From NCBI GenBank assembly GCA_943736015.1, contig OX031064.1:35577361-35641360 (forward strand): 64,000 nt of DNA, written 5' to 3'. The stretch is from Tridacna crocea (taxonomy: Eukaryota; Mollusca; Bivalvia; Cardiida; Cardiidae). The position numbers and the translations under genes are program-made. Of the stretch, positions 1 to 12,025 are shown in pieces. The notes beneath the pieces were generated by a model that did no database searches, was not told the origin of the DNA, and saw nothing but the letters and a program-made list of their open reading frames with translations. Positions within the stretch are counted from its first letter, which is position 1. Each line of letters opens with the position of its first letter.

Positions 1-3000
1 GGGTAATTCAAGTGGGTGAGGATCAGTTCAGAATTCGACCATATGTCACCCTTTTTATTCATACAATAGCCCTATTTCGGTGTCTGATGGCATATATCAA
101 TTGTGCAAGCCTTTTTCTCTTTGAAAGATTACATATAAGCCTTCAACTACACTTCCAAAATCAGAGAAAAACAAAGTTCTGACTCGCAGAATAAAATAAA
201 AAAGAAACAAAATTGCACCTTTCTTACAACGAACCTTTCTGTTCCGATTAAACAGTATGTGAGTGTTGTTCAAAGTGTTCGAAACTTTCTTTTTGGGTTT
301 CAGCAAACCATGGTCCAACCAAGAATTTCATCTGCCTACTCTTGCCTTTCAGTTTTTAAGTACTTGAAGGTCATTTTCTATTGCCGGAGAAGACGAAAAC
401 CGCATATTGAACTTCAGCAAACTTTTCCTACTCTATTTGAAGGTGTGAAATATGCATATATTTCCGATGAAAGAAACTCGAACGAGTGCTTTTTCTAACT
501 AATCGCTGATGAAAATCGTGTATTAGGCACATCTGAAAGTCAAAATATGCGTCATCAGCATCATAGTGGTAAGGGCCCTAATGAAACAGATTTAACTTAA
601 CACTGTGATGAAGTAATTAATAAAATGAATACGGTCTACAATCAAAGCGTTGAGAACGCTGAGGTGGTATGTGTTAAAGAAGCCATTGTGTGGAATTGAT
701 AATTTGAAAGAAAAAGAGAAATGTTTTTCAAATATCGGCTTGAGAGTAAACCTGCAAAGCAAATTAATACCTCTTTGGTTGAAGGAAAAGTACTCATGAC
801 AAAGTTATGGTTATTAGTGTATTGACGGTCTCCCTTAAATCATAAGGAATAGTCAGGGGTAACGTCCCTTGACAGAAGGATCCATCATGGGTAAAGAGAT
901 AAACCATTTTGATATATCGATTAGAATTTAGTTTATACAGAACAAATCATAATTTTTAAATACATTTTGGTCGTAAACATCAAATTCCGAACATTACAAT
1001 CAATTATTGCTATGTATAAATATTCATGCATTATCGAATGGAGAAGCGAGCATTTATGTGATGAACAAGCCTTTGGACGAACTTGTTTTAGAAAACCTCA
1101 GCGATCGGTAGACAAACTTTGTATCATTGGGCCAATACAAGGCTATGAACGATTGAAGCTATCTTCAATAAAAAGTTACCATTTCCACGAACGATAGCCT
1201 CAGCCACTGTATTTTAACATGCCATTTCCAATTACATTTCTGAGTGCTACCGAAAAACTCATTTGCCTGATAAAAATTGAGTATATCTGGGTTCATTTCC
1301 TTCGGCTTTTCGGCACAAAATACGATACGTAGTCTTCAAAATTTAATACTGAATTCAAAGTATTATTTTCTTCGACAAATACCATAAAAATCTCACTGAC
1401 GTTGGAGTAAGGAGGTCATCGATAGTCCAAGAATGAACGTTGGAAGAGCAGTTCCTGAGCCGTATTTGGGCATCTTATGATGGCTCCTTGCTATTTGACT
1501 GTCTGTTGCAATTTTCGCTTTTTTATCACATTGCATGTGTGTAAAAGAAGATTGCAGGACGACCTCATGGCTCGAATCAATACGCGCAGATGATATGAGC
1601 ATATGTAACAGCCCATCTTAAAAAGTCCTTTTAATCACAGCACTATTGCATATCTAACGACCCTTCGTATGAAAACATTTCAAAGAACTGCTGACGAGAA
1701 AAAAAGTTCTTGCAAGGAGATCTTCGTCGTTTCCTACGCACTATTTTACTAGCCGATCCAAAGAAAAATCTCATCATTTGAGCTGCATTTAACTTTCCAT
1801 CTGCAAATATCTTGTACATTGACGTGTTTAAAATTGTATCATCTTGCAAAGAAATAAATAACTTAAATTATGTAATATTGAAAGACGCCCCTTGTTGCAT
1901 GAACAAGCTGACGGGTTGGTGAAGTCGAGATATGATCAAAACGATACATCACTGTTTTATTTGTCGCTTGTTTGATCGATCGACTTGTAAAACTTGACAA
2001 TTAACTCTTGCAATACCTAAATACATGAAATGATTATTTTCATTTGTTCGAAGATAATCAAAATATTGCAAACTCAAGAATGTTCTAGGCATAATTATCC
2101 TACATCGTATCGCACAGTGTGGATCCAAGATCCGCTTTAGTCCACGATGTCCGCAAAAGCCTTTCTAATATGTCCTCAGCATTTTTACGGCTCAATAAAA
2201 CTTTCTACCTTCACAAATTAAGGAGTATAGCCCTTCGTGGTGCGAGAAAACATTGCTATATATTGTTCCAGAACATTTTAATGTTTATTATTGAGCCGTG
2301 TAACTTTTTTTCGTCTTAATTTTAGCCGAAATCTATTTTGAAAATAAACATATTTTGATAAATTGATATGTAGAATTTAGTCTTTTTCGCGCTTGATTGA
2401 TGACATTGAACTTTGCATACATATTGGCTGTGGATTATTTGTACATACATCTATCCGATAGCATTTTATTTTATGAAACCACCACCAACGAAACAAAAAA
2501 ATTTTTTTTTAAACAAACTTGAACAATTATGAATAGAAATCATAATTTTAATACAGTAAATATATACATCGATAGGATTGCATTTGGTTCGCATTTTGAA
2601 CTAAGGAAACAAAATGATTTCGAAATAAACTTGAAATGATGATGAAAACAACTATATGTGAGAACTGAGCAAGTAAGTGTCGTCTATAAGTTCAAACGAT
2701 TAATTTTCTTTTCACCAATTTACTGTTCGCTACAGTTGACTTTGAATTTAGTGATGAACTATCTATTTCAATAACTTTTCTCAATTTTGAACTAAGGCTC
2801 TGAACCCCGGGGTTTCCATTATTCGCTTGATTAGGAAAACATTCGTGTTAGGTGATTAGCATTTAAACCGAATTGAACCGAATGTCTTGTTGTACGGTAA
2901 ACTTTGCCATTTTTTCAATACGACGTGACGAAAAGCCATTTTTGGGAAATAAACGTCGTCGCGGATGAATATCATTTTCTGTATAGCTATACAAACTATA

Positions 3001-4850
3001 ATGATTTAAGAAATGGAATAAACAAAAAAGTCGTTTAATAAATGGGTAGTTTGTCAGCAGTTTTTCCTAAAAATATATATATATATATCTTGCACTTGAA
3101 CCACATTTAAAAAACTCACTTATTCAAATAAAAACCTAATGTTCGCCTTTTTTCTTTGTTAATTTTCCTCTTTGAAAATCAAGTTCCTTCCACTTTTTTT
3201 ACATTGTTTTACTTAATATTTTAATGTTAAATTACGTTCGGCCAAATAGAGACAATATCACGTTGAAAAAGTGTTTTTTTTTTCCGTATAAACCGCTTTG
3301 ACTGTGCTTTTTGAAATTGTTGTTTGAAACGACTGGTTTATACCAAAGCATAAGTGTTCATTTATACTCCAAATAGATTCCATGTTACTCCCCACTTTGT
3401 ATAGGTCTGTGGTAAGCCTATAAGAATCATTTTAAAGTTGACTTTATTGTCAGGAAACTACTTGCATGGTTTCCATTTAACGTAGTGCAGGTATACAGAA
3501 GAAAATTTACAAGTTCAAGCGATTCTGGATATCCAAACTTTTCGGGAGATCCAGATCAAGCAACCATTGGTCAGGTGCAATACGTACTGTCGTCGGCGTG
3601 TGTAAAGATCTCTAAATTATACAAATCTGCATTGTCCACATCATTTTACCTCAATGTTATTCCCTGTCCGTTTACATACCATTTCTTCCCACTTAGCATT
3701 GATATATGACTGACAAGATCTCGTTTCCACTAACATTGAGGAGCTACAAAAGTGACAATTCAGTCAATCAAAACTCGCTTTTAAATTGAAACTCTTCAAA
3801 CCGGAGAGCAACCATGACGTGAAAGTGGGAAACCTGTTCCTCGGATATCAGATTCTGGTACTAAATTTAGATTACAAAAATCCATGTACATAAATATTCC
3901 GGCGTGGCATTTCATTGGTGTAAAAAGTGTGCAAAAAGCCATAACGCAACCAATGATGCGGTTCATTCGAAAAGAGATACAGGAAACTGAAGCTTTGACG
4001 TGTATAATGTGTAAATCGACATACATGTACTTTATTTTTTTATCCTTATCTAGTAAAACTCAATTTTCGACGGTCTTTTTTTGGGGACAAATCCAAGCCG
4101 TTACATAATGCCAAGTCCGAGTTAGACAAATACTCTCTAATTCGCTTTCATGGATTGAGATTGTCGATCAAATTTAAATGTCAGAGAAATTTACAAGGTA
4201 GTCAATAATGCAGAGCTTATGTTTCATTTGATCTTAATCTGTACTGCAGTCAAGGTGTAATCTTGAGCCCATTTCTCATTCAAGTGTAAATTGTAGTTTT
4301 AATCCGCTATATATATGAAAAAGTTCGCCTAATTTTGTTTTAAGTTCAAATTTTAATTTTTTATTAATTGCGGAAAATAAAAGTTAATGGCATCTCAAGC
4401 TGAATTTCTCGGAAATTTTACTAATCTTCGTCGCAGAATGTATCGCTCGCTGTTCGAATCGTAAATCTTGAAACACAATACATAATACAAAATAAGGAAA
4501 AAATGTTGCTCATTTCCTTTTCAATTATGAAGATACGTCAAAATTCATCACCCTTAACGGCAATTGAAATTGATAACAATATCGTCTATTTCAATAAATA
4601 TGAATTATATCTTTTTCTACTTATGTATTCTTTCAAAATGTTTAAAAAAACCTGGCGATTCATAACGAATTAGTATCCATGCGTACTACACTGTCGTAAT
4701 TATTAACCCACGAGTATTTTACCCCTTCGGCACAAAAAAAAAAAAAATGTAAGCTTTTTCTGTGGCTGAAAGAAATCAATCTGACAAATCTTAAACCCGA
4801 AAAGAGTTTGGTTCTATCGGCTTGAGTAATAAAGCGGACGTTATTTAAGT
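1..4850. other. AT-rich stretch without a recognisable gene
   Basis: Both strands show only short open frames with no family resemblance, no paired splice signals and no visible codon bias. A short (AT)n microsatellite lies at 3072-3089, and several poly-A/poly-T tracts are present (for example near 2500 and 4735). I see no clear transposon ends. It is probably intergenic or intronic sequence. Confidence 0.6.
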
Positions 4851-4854
4851 TAAA

Positions 4855-4920
4855 GATCAGGCTGCATGTTCTGTGCGGTTTGAGCTTGATCTGCTCCTTC
4901 CGCAGAAGAACCTGTTGGTA
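4855..4920. repeat. Diverged copy of the GATCAGACTGCA hairpin repeat
   Basis: The sequence carries two inverted arms around GATCAGGCTGCA and GAGCTTGATCTGC. This is a weak copy of a short palindromic repeat seen in cleaner form at 5354, 45170, 53940 and 58912. It does not code. Confidence 0.45.
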
Positions 4921-5353
4921 TGAAAGGGTAAGTATTCGTTTCATGATTAAAGCGCCAAGGGTACTGTGTAAGTGGAAATGTTTGCGACGTGAAAATGTTT
5001 GCGATTCGCGAATTATTTGAAAAAATCATCATTTTTCTTATGTTCCCAAATTCAACAACTTCGCAAAAACAAATCAAGAGTGTATTGAATTCGCAGACAT
5101 TATCTACCCTCCCCACCTCCCCCAACAAAGAAAAAAAAAAATGTCCGTAATCGGTAAATTTGCAAAGTTTTCGACAGGCGTATATATGCACGAGTACAAC
5201 ATTTAAGAAAAAATCAAAGTGTCTATGGCACTTCAAGAAAAAAAATCAAAACGCCCTAGAAGATACATCAGAAACAATTAAGGCGCCTAGAGCAATTCAG
5301 AAATAAACAATAGGCAAAAATTACAGGCAAAACCAGGCCCTAAATGGACTGCA

Positions 5354-5400
5354 GAGATCAAAAACAGACTGCACAGCATGTGCAGTCTGATCTTGGATCT
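5354..5400. repeat. Short hairpin repeat (GATCAGACTGCA family)
   Basis: Inverted arms CAGACTGCACA and TGTGCAGTCTG surround a CATG-like centre, with AGATC at both outer edges, giving a hairpin of about 45 bases. Near-identical hairpins recur at least ten times in the window, so this is a dispersed palindromic element or the core of one. No coding potential. Confidence 0.65.
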
Positions 5401-5689
5401 ATATTGTCCATTTCATTAGCCAAGCTGATAAAATTAAAAAAAAAACCTTTAGGTTTCAGTGGCTGGTACTTTTTCTGTTGTGAAAGTAGATCAAGTAAAT
5501 TTATTTAAATGAATCCCATTATCGGCGAAGTCATCAGACCTTTCCATCAGTGGTGAGTTCAGGCAGACTGCCACAGAAATTGCTGTCTAAATCCATTTTT
5601 TCTTGAGACACTCCAGAAGGCTTTTGGTCATTTTAGTGTTGGAAAATACAAGGTATAGGACAAAACTCATCGTAAATTACGCTTGGTTC

Positions 5690-5880
5690 TTGAGCTTCTA
5701 CGTATACCCGCACCGTCACAAGGGACCTAGGTTTATTGTCTTATCCGAATGACTGTTGGTATTTTTCATTGGTTGGCCAGCCGAAGGGATCGAACCCAAC
5801 CACTTAAGTATCCCTAGTATTGTTGTTTGTAAGTATCATGCCTAAGCGCTTGAGCCATTCTGGCTTTCTTGGAAGAAGTA
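5690..5880 (-). mobile_element. tRNA-headed SINE, partial
   Basis: Read on the minus strand, the segment has a tRNA-like head: an A-box-like GGCTCAAGCGCTTAGGC near 5850 and a B-box GGTTCGATCCC near 5788. A non-tRNA body then runs towards 5690. These are internal RNA polymerase III promoter boxes. It does not fold as an intact tRNA, so a SINE or tRNA pseudogene is the better call. Confidence 0.55.
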
Positions 5881-6160
5881 GCAAAGACTCAGGTTAATAT
5901 GTGACATGGATATTTTTAATTATGGGGGCTTTTTTGAATATGCATAATTCATTTCGACCATTGATGCATATTGTATTATATTCACCCTTTTCACTTGTTT
6001 TGTACAATTTCCTTCAGTATTTATATCAAACCCCTGCTTTTCACGACTCTGACCTAGGCAGCCTTCAAAATCTCCGTGGGGAAAAGGAGAAAATGCTGAT
6101 CAGTTACATGCATTTTCGGCTTTCCCTCAAGGTTTTTTACTATTTCAGAGTCAAATCCCA

Positions 6161-6434
6161 TATATGGTGTGCATCAGGCGAAAAGGGACATTCTGACATC
6201 TGCATAAAGTGTCGTCTCGGATCAGCCTGCGCAGTCCGCGCAGGCTAATCCGAGACGGCACTGTACGACTACAGTAGATTTTGTGCTACAGTAGACATGC
6301 GCAAAACAGAAAATGGCATTAAAACGGAAAGTGCCGTCTCCGATTAGCCTGCGCGGACTGCGCAAGCTGAGCCGAGGCGACACTTTACGCAGATGTCCGA
6401 ATGTCCCTTTTCACGTGTTGCAGGCCATATATTA
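6161..6434. mobile_element. GC-rich hairpin MITE, full-length copy
   Basis: Terminal inverted repeats pair the start (AAAAGGGACATTC) with the end (GAATGTCCCTTTT), within longer imperfect termini beginning TATATGG and ending CCATATA. Inside are two GC-rich hairpins, each built on AGCCTGCGCAG and CTGCGCAGGCT, separated by a spacer containing GCGCAAAACAGAAAATG. There is no coding capacity, so it is a non-autonomous DNA element. Other copies lie at 49611-50195 and 52876-53142, with a fragment at 46968-47050. The transposase superfamily cannot be told from this copy. Confidence 0.75.
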
Positions 6435-7589
6435 AGCCACGTTTTATTTAACACCAGTAAGTGATTTCAATTAAGACAAGATTGAAATTTGTTGCTCGGG
6501 AAAGAGTTGACGAAGCATTCAAATTGGTTAATCTTCGCCTATCTGTCTTCATAAAGCAAGCCCTGTAAAAAGTGTTGTGAATATTTCAAATCTTTTATTG
6601 ATATATATCTATCTATTCAGTACAATGTACGTCTCGCGTCGTTCAGTAAGAGAGCCTTTTTCTCACGAATTTACCCTTTATTATGTTTTGACCACCCTAG
6701 GGATGACTGCTTTTGAAAACATTTTCTGAAAAGTAAAAAATGTTGGTTGCCACTATTTTCTCCTATTAAGAAAATGTTTACCATCACCATTTCAAAGAAA
6801 AATGATGTAATTGGAGCCGGACTTTATTCGTCGCTTGAAAACTCTTTCAATTTGGATGTGCTAAAAGATTGATAGTCCGGTGGAGAGTTGACGTATCACC
6901 CATTCAAGTGTTTTCCGGACATTACATTCAAGCTTCTACTACAGAAAGAAATATGTTCTTTAAGGCAAATAAGTTTAACAGGAAATACTGTTTCTGTTTT
7001 CCAGCATGTTTTAACAGCTGACCATTCCAGTTGCGTAAAATGTATGTTTCTGGTTATGAGCAATGGTATTTTCGAGATGCGATACGTCTGGGCCATGTTT
7101 GTCCTCCACATGTAATGACAATGAATTTACAACAACACATAATATAACCTTATACTGGAATCACGGGACAGGTTCACTTACAACTTCCGCGTTTTCCATA
7201 GCTCTAATATTAGGAGTACGTACACACCCCGGATTGGCAATGGTGTCCCGATGATCAAAATTAAAACACGTCCGACAACAAAGGCGGGATACCTCCTGAG
7301 GATGGAGCTTCTTTTTTAAAGAAAACAACCGAACAACAACGGTGCTTTTTCTTTATGGATTGCTCTGCTTTTCTGGAATAACCATCAATTAAAATTGTCC
7401 CATGCTTTCTGTTTCTCTCTGTCTCTTTCTGAAATCAGAATATTGATATTGATAATGATACGCCCACGTATGGGGGCTTATGCCTGGGTAGGCCCAAGAC
7501 TGACCCTACTTTACGTAACCAAAACGATCACGTTATTATTATTATTCATAAGCACTAACAAGTCACTGTACTTCCTCAAAAGTAGACTC

Positions 7590-8460
7590 ACACCATATGC
7601 TACCTATAACACTTAGTCTCTCGCCTTACTACTTGTGATTCGCTACCTAAGTTTTTGCCAAACGTCCAAATAAAAATGTTCCATCTCCTCCATCTTTTGT
7701 CGACCAAATTGACCCTTTACCTTTCGATTTAAACACTTTAAGTAGATTTCTGTGATCTGCTAAACTACTGCAAGGAGGAAATTGATTTTTGAGGTGCGTC
7801 CAACTCTAACATTAATCTGTCAGACCCTTTGCTCAATTCCGAGCCAGACCCACTTTTGCCTTCAGAATCCAATGCTACCTCTATGATCAAGGTTTGGACT
7901 TTTTTCCATGATCACAACAGTTACCTATAAAAGTTTGAAAAGTCCATATGATCTGCTACCTATTATATCTGATAAAAGTCGGTCGATATTTTGGTCTTTT
8001 TATAGGTAGCATTGTTATAGGTAGCATTGATTTATTACTTGTAATATTTAGTCTGTAAGAGTGACTGCAATTGTAATATGTGAGCTATCGCCTGGACATG
8101 ACTGAAACAGTGTTGCTGAAACCCAGGAATAAATGAACATGTGAGCTATGGCCTGGACATGAGTGAAATAGTGTTACTGACACCAATGGATAGATGAATA
8201 TGTGGGATATCACCTGGACATGACTGAAGTAGTGTTACTGAATTCTACTGAATAATGTTGAAATTAGCGTAAAACTCAATAATTCGATCATTTAATGTGC
8301 CAATATCTAACGCATAATTAGGGATCAGATATCTATAGTGTGTATAGACTGTGATGTATACAGCAGACAAAGCAATAATTTCCGGTAACCTATCACAGTT
8401 ATAGGTACCTAATTATTATTAGAAGTAACCGATCACTGTAACAGGTAACCAATCACATAT
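7590..8460. repeat. Left-most cluster of the GGTAGC/GATCAC motif
   Basis: Scattered copies of TAGGTAGC, CTACCTAT, GTAACCGATCAC and GGTAACCAATCACA occur here, denser at 8385-8458. They are half-sites of the motif that fills the recombinase gene island further right. They lie downstream (3' on the minus strand) of the last recombinase exon and mark the left limit of the motif's range. Confidence 0.6.
8080..8262. repeat. 61-bp tandem repeat, three units
   Basis: Units begin at 8080, 8141 and 8202. Each contains GCCTGGACATGACTGAA or a close variant followed by AGTGTTACTGA. Spacing is exactly 61 bases, with roughly 80-90 percent similarity by eye. Non-coding minisatellite. Confidence 0.85.
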
Positions 8461-8998
8461 TCAACCTTTCTAGCAATTCTGATCTAGGTCAATATATCAG
8501 CTGTTAGAGGTTGTTAGACCCGGAGGGGCTATCTTTAGAAAAGGTCTTTTAAGTATCACTCAAGGATCTGAAATTACTTAAGCTAGTTACTGCAGAAACT
8601 GAGTCTGGTTCGTACATTTCTTTCTTTTGCAACATTTTACTTGCTATGCATTAAAATCGGAACTTAGTTACAATTCAATATAGACCTTTTCTCAAGATTC
8701 ATAAAGATAAGATAAGTCTGATTTTTAAACTAAAAAAAAAAATTAATAACTGAAAATAATACACATACTTTGTATAAAAAGTTAAAAAAAAATACTTCAT
8801 CTAAAACTGTACAAGGTAATTATCAGAAACAAAAAATTAAAACAAAATTAATACAAATCATCTGAAAAAAGAAAATGAAAACTTTATCAAAACCAAACAA
8901 TCCTGCATACTTGCAGTAATAAAAAATGATTTAAAAAAATTATTGAAATATATACATATTGACATTACATTATTTACATTTATGATTTAAAACAATTG

Positions 8999-9680
8999 CT
9001 GCATTTTCCTTATACCTATAAACAAATTCAATGCAAATTTCTCGCAAAGAATTCGGGTACAAGTAGAAGGAAAGCGCAGTAATTGTGTAAATTGCACATT
9101 ACCAATAAATAAAATCAATTAATACTATTTACAGAGATTATTTTCAATCGCTGCACTTTCCCTCTACCTGCAGACGAATTCAATGCAATTTTCTTGCTAA
9201 GAATTCGGGTACAGTTAGAAGGAAAGCACATCAATTGTGTACACTGCACATCACCAATAAATAAAATCAATTTATAGTATTCACAAAGATTATTTTCAAT
9301 CGCTGCACTTTCCCTCTACCTGTAAACAAATTCATTGCAAATTTTTTGCAAAGAAATCGGGTACAGTTAGAAGGAAAGCGCAGCGATTGTGTAAATTGCA
9401 CAGCACCAATAAATAAAATCAATTTATAATAGTTACAAAGATTGTTTTCAATCGCTTCACTTTCCCTCTACCTGCAAGCAAATTCAATGCAAATTTCTTG
9501 CAAAGAAGTCGAGTACATTTAAGAGGAAAGCAAAGCGATTTCGTATATTGCACATTACCAATGAATAAAATATTTACAAATATTGCTGAACTTTCCCTCT
9601 ACCTGCAAACAAATCCGATGCAAATTTCTTGCAAGGAATTCGGGTACAGATAGAGGGAAAGCCCAGCAATCTCACCAGCA
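8999..9680. repeat. 152-bp tandem repeat with an internal hairpin, five units
   Basis: The landmark CTGCACTTTCCCTCTACCTG starts at about 8999 (diverged), 9151, 9303, 9455 and 9585, a period of 152 bases apart from the shorter last step. In each unit this arm is followed after about 35 bases by its near reverse complement (GGTACAGTTAGAAGGAAAG), so every unit can form a stem. The array lies directly downstream of the recombinase stop codon at 9721. An orphan arm at about 10708 shows that the array once reached, or was copied to, the other side of the last exon. Confidence 0.85.
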
Positions 9681-9720
9681 ATCTCACTCGCCAATACTAC
9701 TGTTGATTGTAACTTGTAAT

Positions 9721-10002
9721 TCACACTTTCTTATGAGCTGCAGCCTTGTATGTGGTGGAGAGGTTGTTTATCACTTCATGTCTCTGTTTTTTCTGCTGTG
9801 CACGATCATAGTATCGATCGGCCGTGCCTATGTTGTGGGCCATGTGACGGGCCAGGACTTCTTGTTCCTCCCTTGACCCTCCAGCCTCACGAACAGCAGT
9901 TACCGCCACTTTGCGACTCATGCTGGCGGTCAGGTTGGGAAGGTCCTGGCTCAGTTCCTTCTGAAAACGTGTCCATTCCGCGGACACGACCTTGGACATA
10001 TT
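9721..10002 (-). CDS. Tyrosine recombinase-like C-terminal exon (box II, His and Tyr)
   Basis: This last exon of about 93 codons enters in phase 0 after acceptor CTCTTATTGCAG and ends at a TGA at 9721-9723. Its protein ends in a segment that aligns by eye with the C-terminal half of the phage integrase/XerD fold. SRKVAVT takes the place of the LRHSFAT-type box II arginine, HMAHN supplies the later histidine, and the second Tyr of RYYD falls where the nucleophile sits. The histidine of the usual HxxR is replaced by Ser. With the arginine in the preceding exon, four of the main active-site positions look kept, so DNA strand exchange activity is conceivable but not shown. A Lys/Arg-rich tail follows. 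Confidence 0.75.
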   Translation of the reverse strand, partial: NMSKVVSAEWTRFQKELSQDLPNLTASMSRKVAVTAVREAGGSREEQEVLARHMAHNIGTADRYYDRAQQKKQRHEVINNLSTTYKAAAHKKV

Positions 10003-10016
10003 CTGCAATAAGAGCC

Positions 10017-10670
10017 ACATATTTTCAGTCAAACTTGGCTTATGTTAACCATATAAACATGACATATACATCATCAGTACACAGGTAGCAAATCACACAA
10101 TAAGTGATTCGTTACCTACAACATTGTGATCGGTACTTATAATACTTGTGATCGCTACTTATAATACTTGTGATCGCTACTTATAATTCTGTGATCGCTA
10201 CTTATAATTCTTACGTATACCATAACATCATAACTATGCTGAAAACGAGCCTACTCTGTGGAGACGACCTAGGAACATATTTTCAGTCAAACTTGGCTTA
10301 TTTTAACCATATAAACATGACATATATATCATCAGTATACAGGTAGCAAATCACACGATAAGTGATTCGTTACCTATAACATTGTGATCGCTACTTATAA
10401 TTCTGTGATCGCTACTTATAATTCTTACGTATACCATAACATCATAACTATGCTGAAAACGAGCCTATTCTGTGGAGACGACCTAGGAACATATTTTCAG
10501 TCAAACTTGGCTTATGTTAACCATATAAAAATGACATATATATCATCAGTATACAGGTAGCAAATCACACGATAAGTGATTCGTTACCTATAACATTGTG
10601 ATCGCTACTTATAATTCTGTGATCGCTACTTATAATTCTTACGTATACCATAACGATATCATAAATATGC
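10017..10670. repeat. Tandem duplication (~214-258 bp units) carrying the GTGATCGCTACTTATAA motif
   Basis: Three units start with ACATATTTTCAGTCAAAC at 10017, 10275 and 10489. Each contains AGGTAGCAAATCACAC, a facing GTGATTCGTTACCTA and two to four copies of GTGATCGCTACTTATAAT. The first unit is 44 bases longer, two extra 22-base copies of that motif. The ends of units 1 and 2 (GAAAACGAGCCTACTCTGTG onward) resemble the 5' edge of the neighbouring last exon (GAAAACGTGTCCATTCCGCG), so a piece of exon seems to have been copied along and decayed. It lies in the last intron of the recombinase-like gene. Confidence 0.85.
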
Positions 10671-10735
10671 TAGTATTCACAAAGATTATTTTCGATCGCT
10701 GCACTTTCCCTCTACCTGTAAACAAATTCATTCAT
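10671..10735. repeat. Orphan fragment of the 152-bp hairpin repeat
   Basis: TATTCACAAAGATTATTTTC followed by the CTGCACTTTCCCTCTACCTG arm matches the start of the array units at 9151-9455, but the second arm is missing. It lies inside the last intron, separated from the main array by the final exon and the 10.0-10.67 kb duplication. Confidence 0.75.
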
Positions 10736-11192
10736 TCCGAATACAATTGCTTCGGATCAACTTGTATGTTCACCTGCGCACAATGATAGTTTGGGTTCGT
10801 TTGGATAAACATATTAAGTCGCCGATCACACCATACGATGTGAACGGCTACTTATATGTTCTGTGATCATTGACTATTGTTGAAAATAACATGATGGAGT
10901 GTTTCTACTTATGGAAGGGGTTATGGCAGCCCCAGAACGTGTAAGAAAAAAGTATGGACTGTCTCCCTCCTTTACTCGTATAAAATCCAGATACAGCTTA
11001 AGAAGTATGGCAACCTCCTTCGTTACTGTAAGGGGGCAAACTTTTCCGCTCTTCGCCTCCTTATGTTCTGTTATCTAGAAAATTACAGATATAAATTATA
11101 AGCTTGTTGTTTTTCAGGAATGTTATATAACGCATTAAATTTTAAAACCTAGTCTAAAAAGTCTTTAAGTTATTGTTTGGGAACATACTTAC

Positions 11193-11460
11193 ATAAAATT
11201 CTATCATCTCCGTGTCAGAATCAGGTATTACCATATCCTCAATTGTGCTCCTCAGGAGGTGGGAGATATCCCCTGGCCTCCTGGCATTGGTGATTATTAA
11301 AATCACCACCAGGATATCTCTCACCTCCGTCCTTTCACAAGGCGACAAGCCATCAACTTCTGCCTTATCTGGTAGATCTGCCAGCCGAACTGGACGATTC
11401 CCCTGCAGGTAAGCCCCCAGATTCCAATCTTGGATAGGTATGCTGCTACCCTTAGCATGC
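11193..11460 (-). CDS. Tyrosine recombinase-like exon with the box I arginine
   Basis: This exon of about 89 codons enters in phase 2 after TTACTATTACAG and leaves in phase 0 at a perfect GTAAGTATG donor. It carries the start of the catalytic domain. After a polar loop comes TEVRDILVVILIITNARRPG, then DISHLLRSTIEDM. This matches the integrase box I pattern, where a hydrophobic helix precedes a Gly/Ala-Arg-Arg-x-Glu/Asp-Ile/Leu signature. One of the two adjacent Arg residues is the likely catalytic arginine. The exon joins smoothly in frame to the final exon (EFY followed by NMSKVV). Confidence 0.75.
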
Positions 11461-11555
11461 CTGTAATAGTAAATTAAAATATTTGTTTAAGTCTCAGATC
11501 ATTTAGTATTCAATTATTCTTATCAAATTAGAAATTATATCTTACTATACAGTAC

Positions 11556-11741
11556 CTTTCTACATTTTCCCGATTGACGTCCTCCTTCATTGACCTTGCA
11601 ATGTTCTTCACTCTTTCCGAAATCTCTTTCACTTTGATTACGGAAATTCCAAGATGGCGCATCCACTTTGGCGATGCTGCCACGAAGTCCAAGAAGCCAA
11701 CCACAGCATGCAGGTAAACTTGAATGCTGACGGCCGTCAGG
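11556..11741 (-). CDS. Recombinase-like exon, N-terminal helical (core-binding-like) domain, second part
   Basis: Acceptor ATATGTTTTCAG gives phase 2 entry. The exit is phase 2 at AAAG followed by GTACTG, a weaker donor, but the only one that keeps frame with the next exon. The 62 codons include LTAVSIQVYLHAVVGFLDFV, which looks like the helical SAM-like DNA-binding domain that precedes the catalytic domain in tyrosine recombinases. A basic, helical stretch follows (KVKEISERVKNIARSMKEDV). A second GTAAGA further along would give the wrong phase. Confidence 0.65.
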
Positions 11742-11789
11742 CTGAAAACATATGAAAAACATATATAAAAGATCATTGATATATAGAAT

Positions 11790-11880
11790 TATTATAGGCA
11801 GCAGATCACACGTGAACCAACCAATTAAAGTATTGTGATCTGCTACTTAATTCATGGTGATCTGCTACCTATTAAATTGT
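11790..11880. repeat. GGTAGC/GATCAC motif cluster in an intron
   Basis: GGCAGCAGATCACACGTG is followed by GTGATCTGCTACTTAATTC and GTGATCTGCTACCTATT. One half-site faces two opposed ones, so the cluster can pair with itself. It is the same motif as at 10.1, 13.0, 14.8, 15.9, 16.9 and 19.2 kb. Confidence 0.75.
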
Positions 11881-12025
11881 CAATATCTCTTCAAATCTCC
11901 AGACCTTAATAGTAAACACGTTAGTTGATCTCACGAACTAAGAACCCTAGAAAACAGACAATCTTCCAAGTGATTTCTTTGAGATCACTAATTTTTGGTC
12001 AAAGACTATTATCGAATGTACTTAC

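Noticed and set aside
4850..5236. 128-codon minus-strand open frame
   Set aside because: It runs through a hairpin repeat at 4855-4920 and a poly-A tract, with low-complexity, Phe-rich translation.
8080..10670. CRISPR-like spacing of short repeats
   Set aside because: Repeat units vary, spacers are themselves repeated, and the context is eukaryotic introns. No cas genes.
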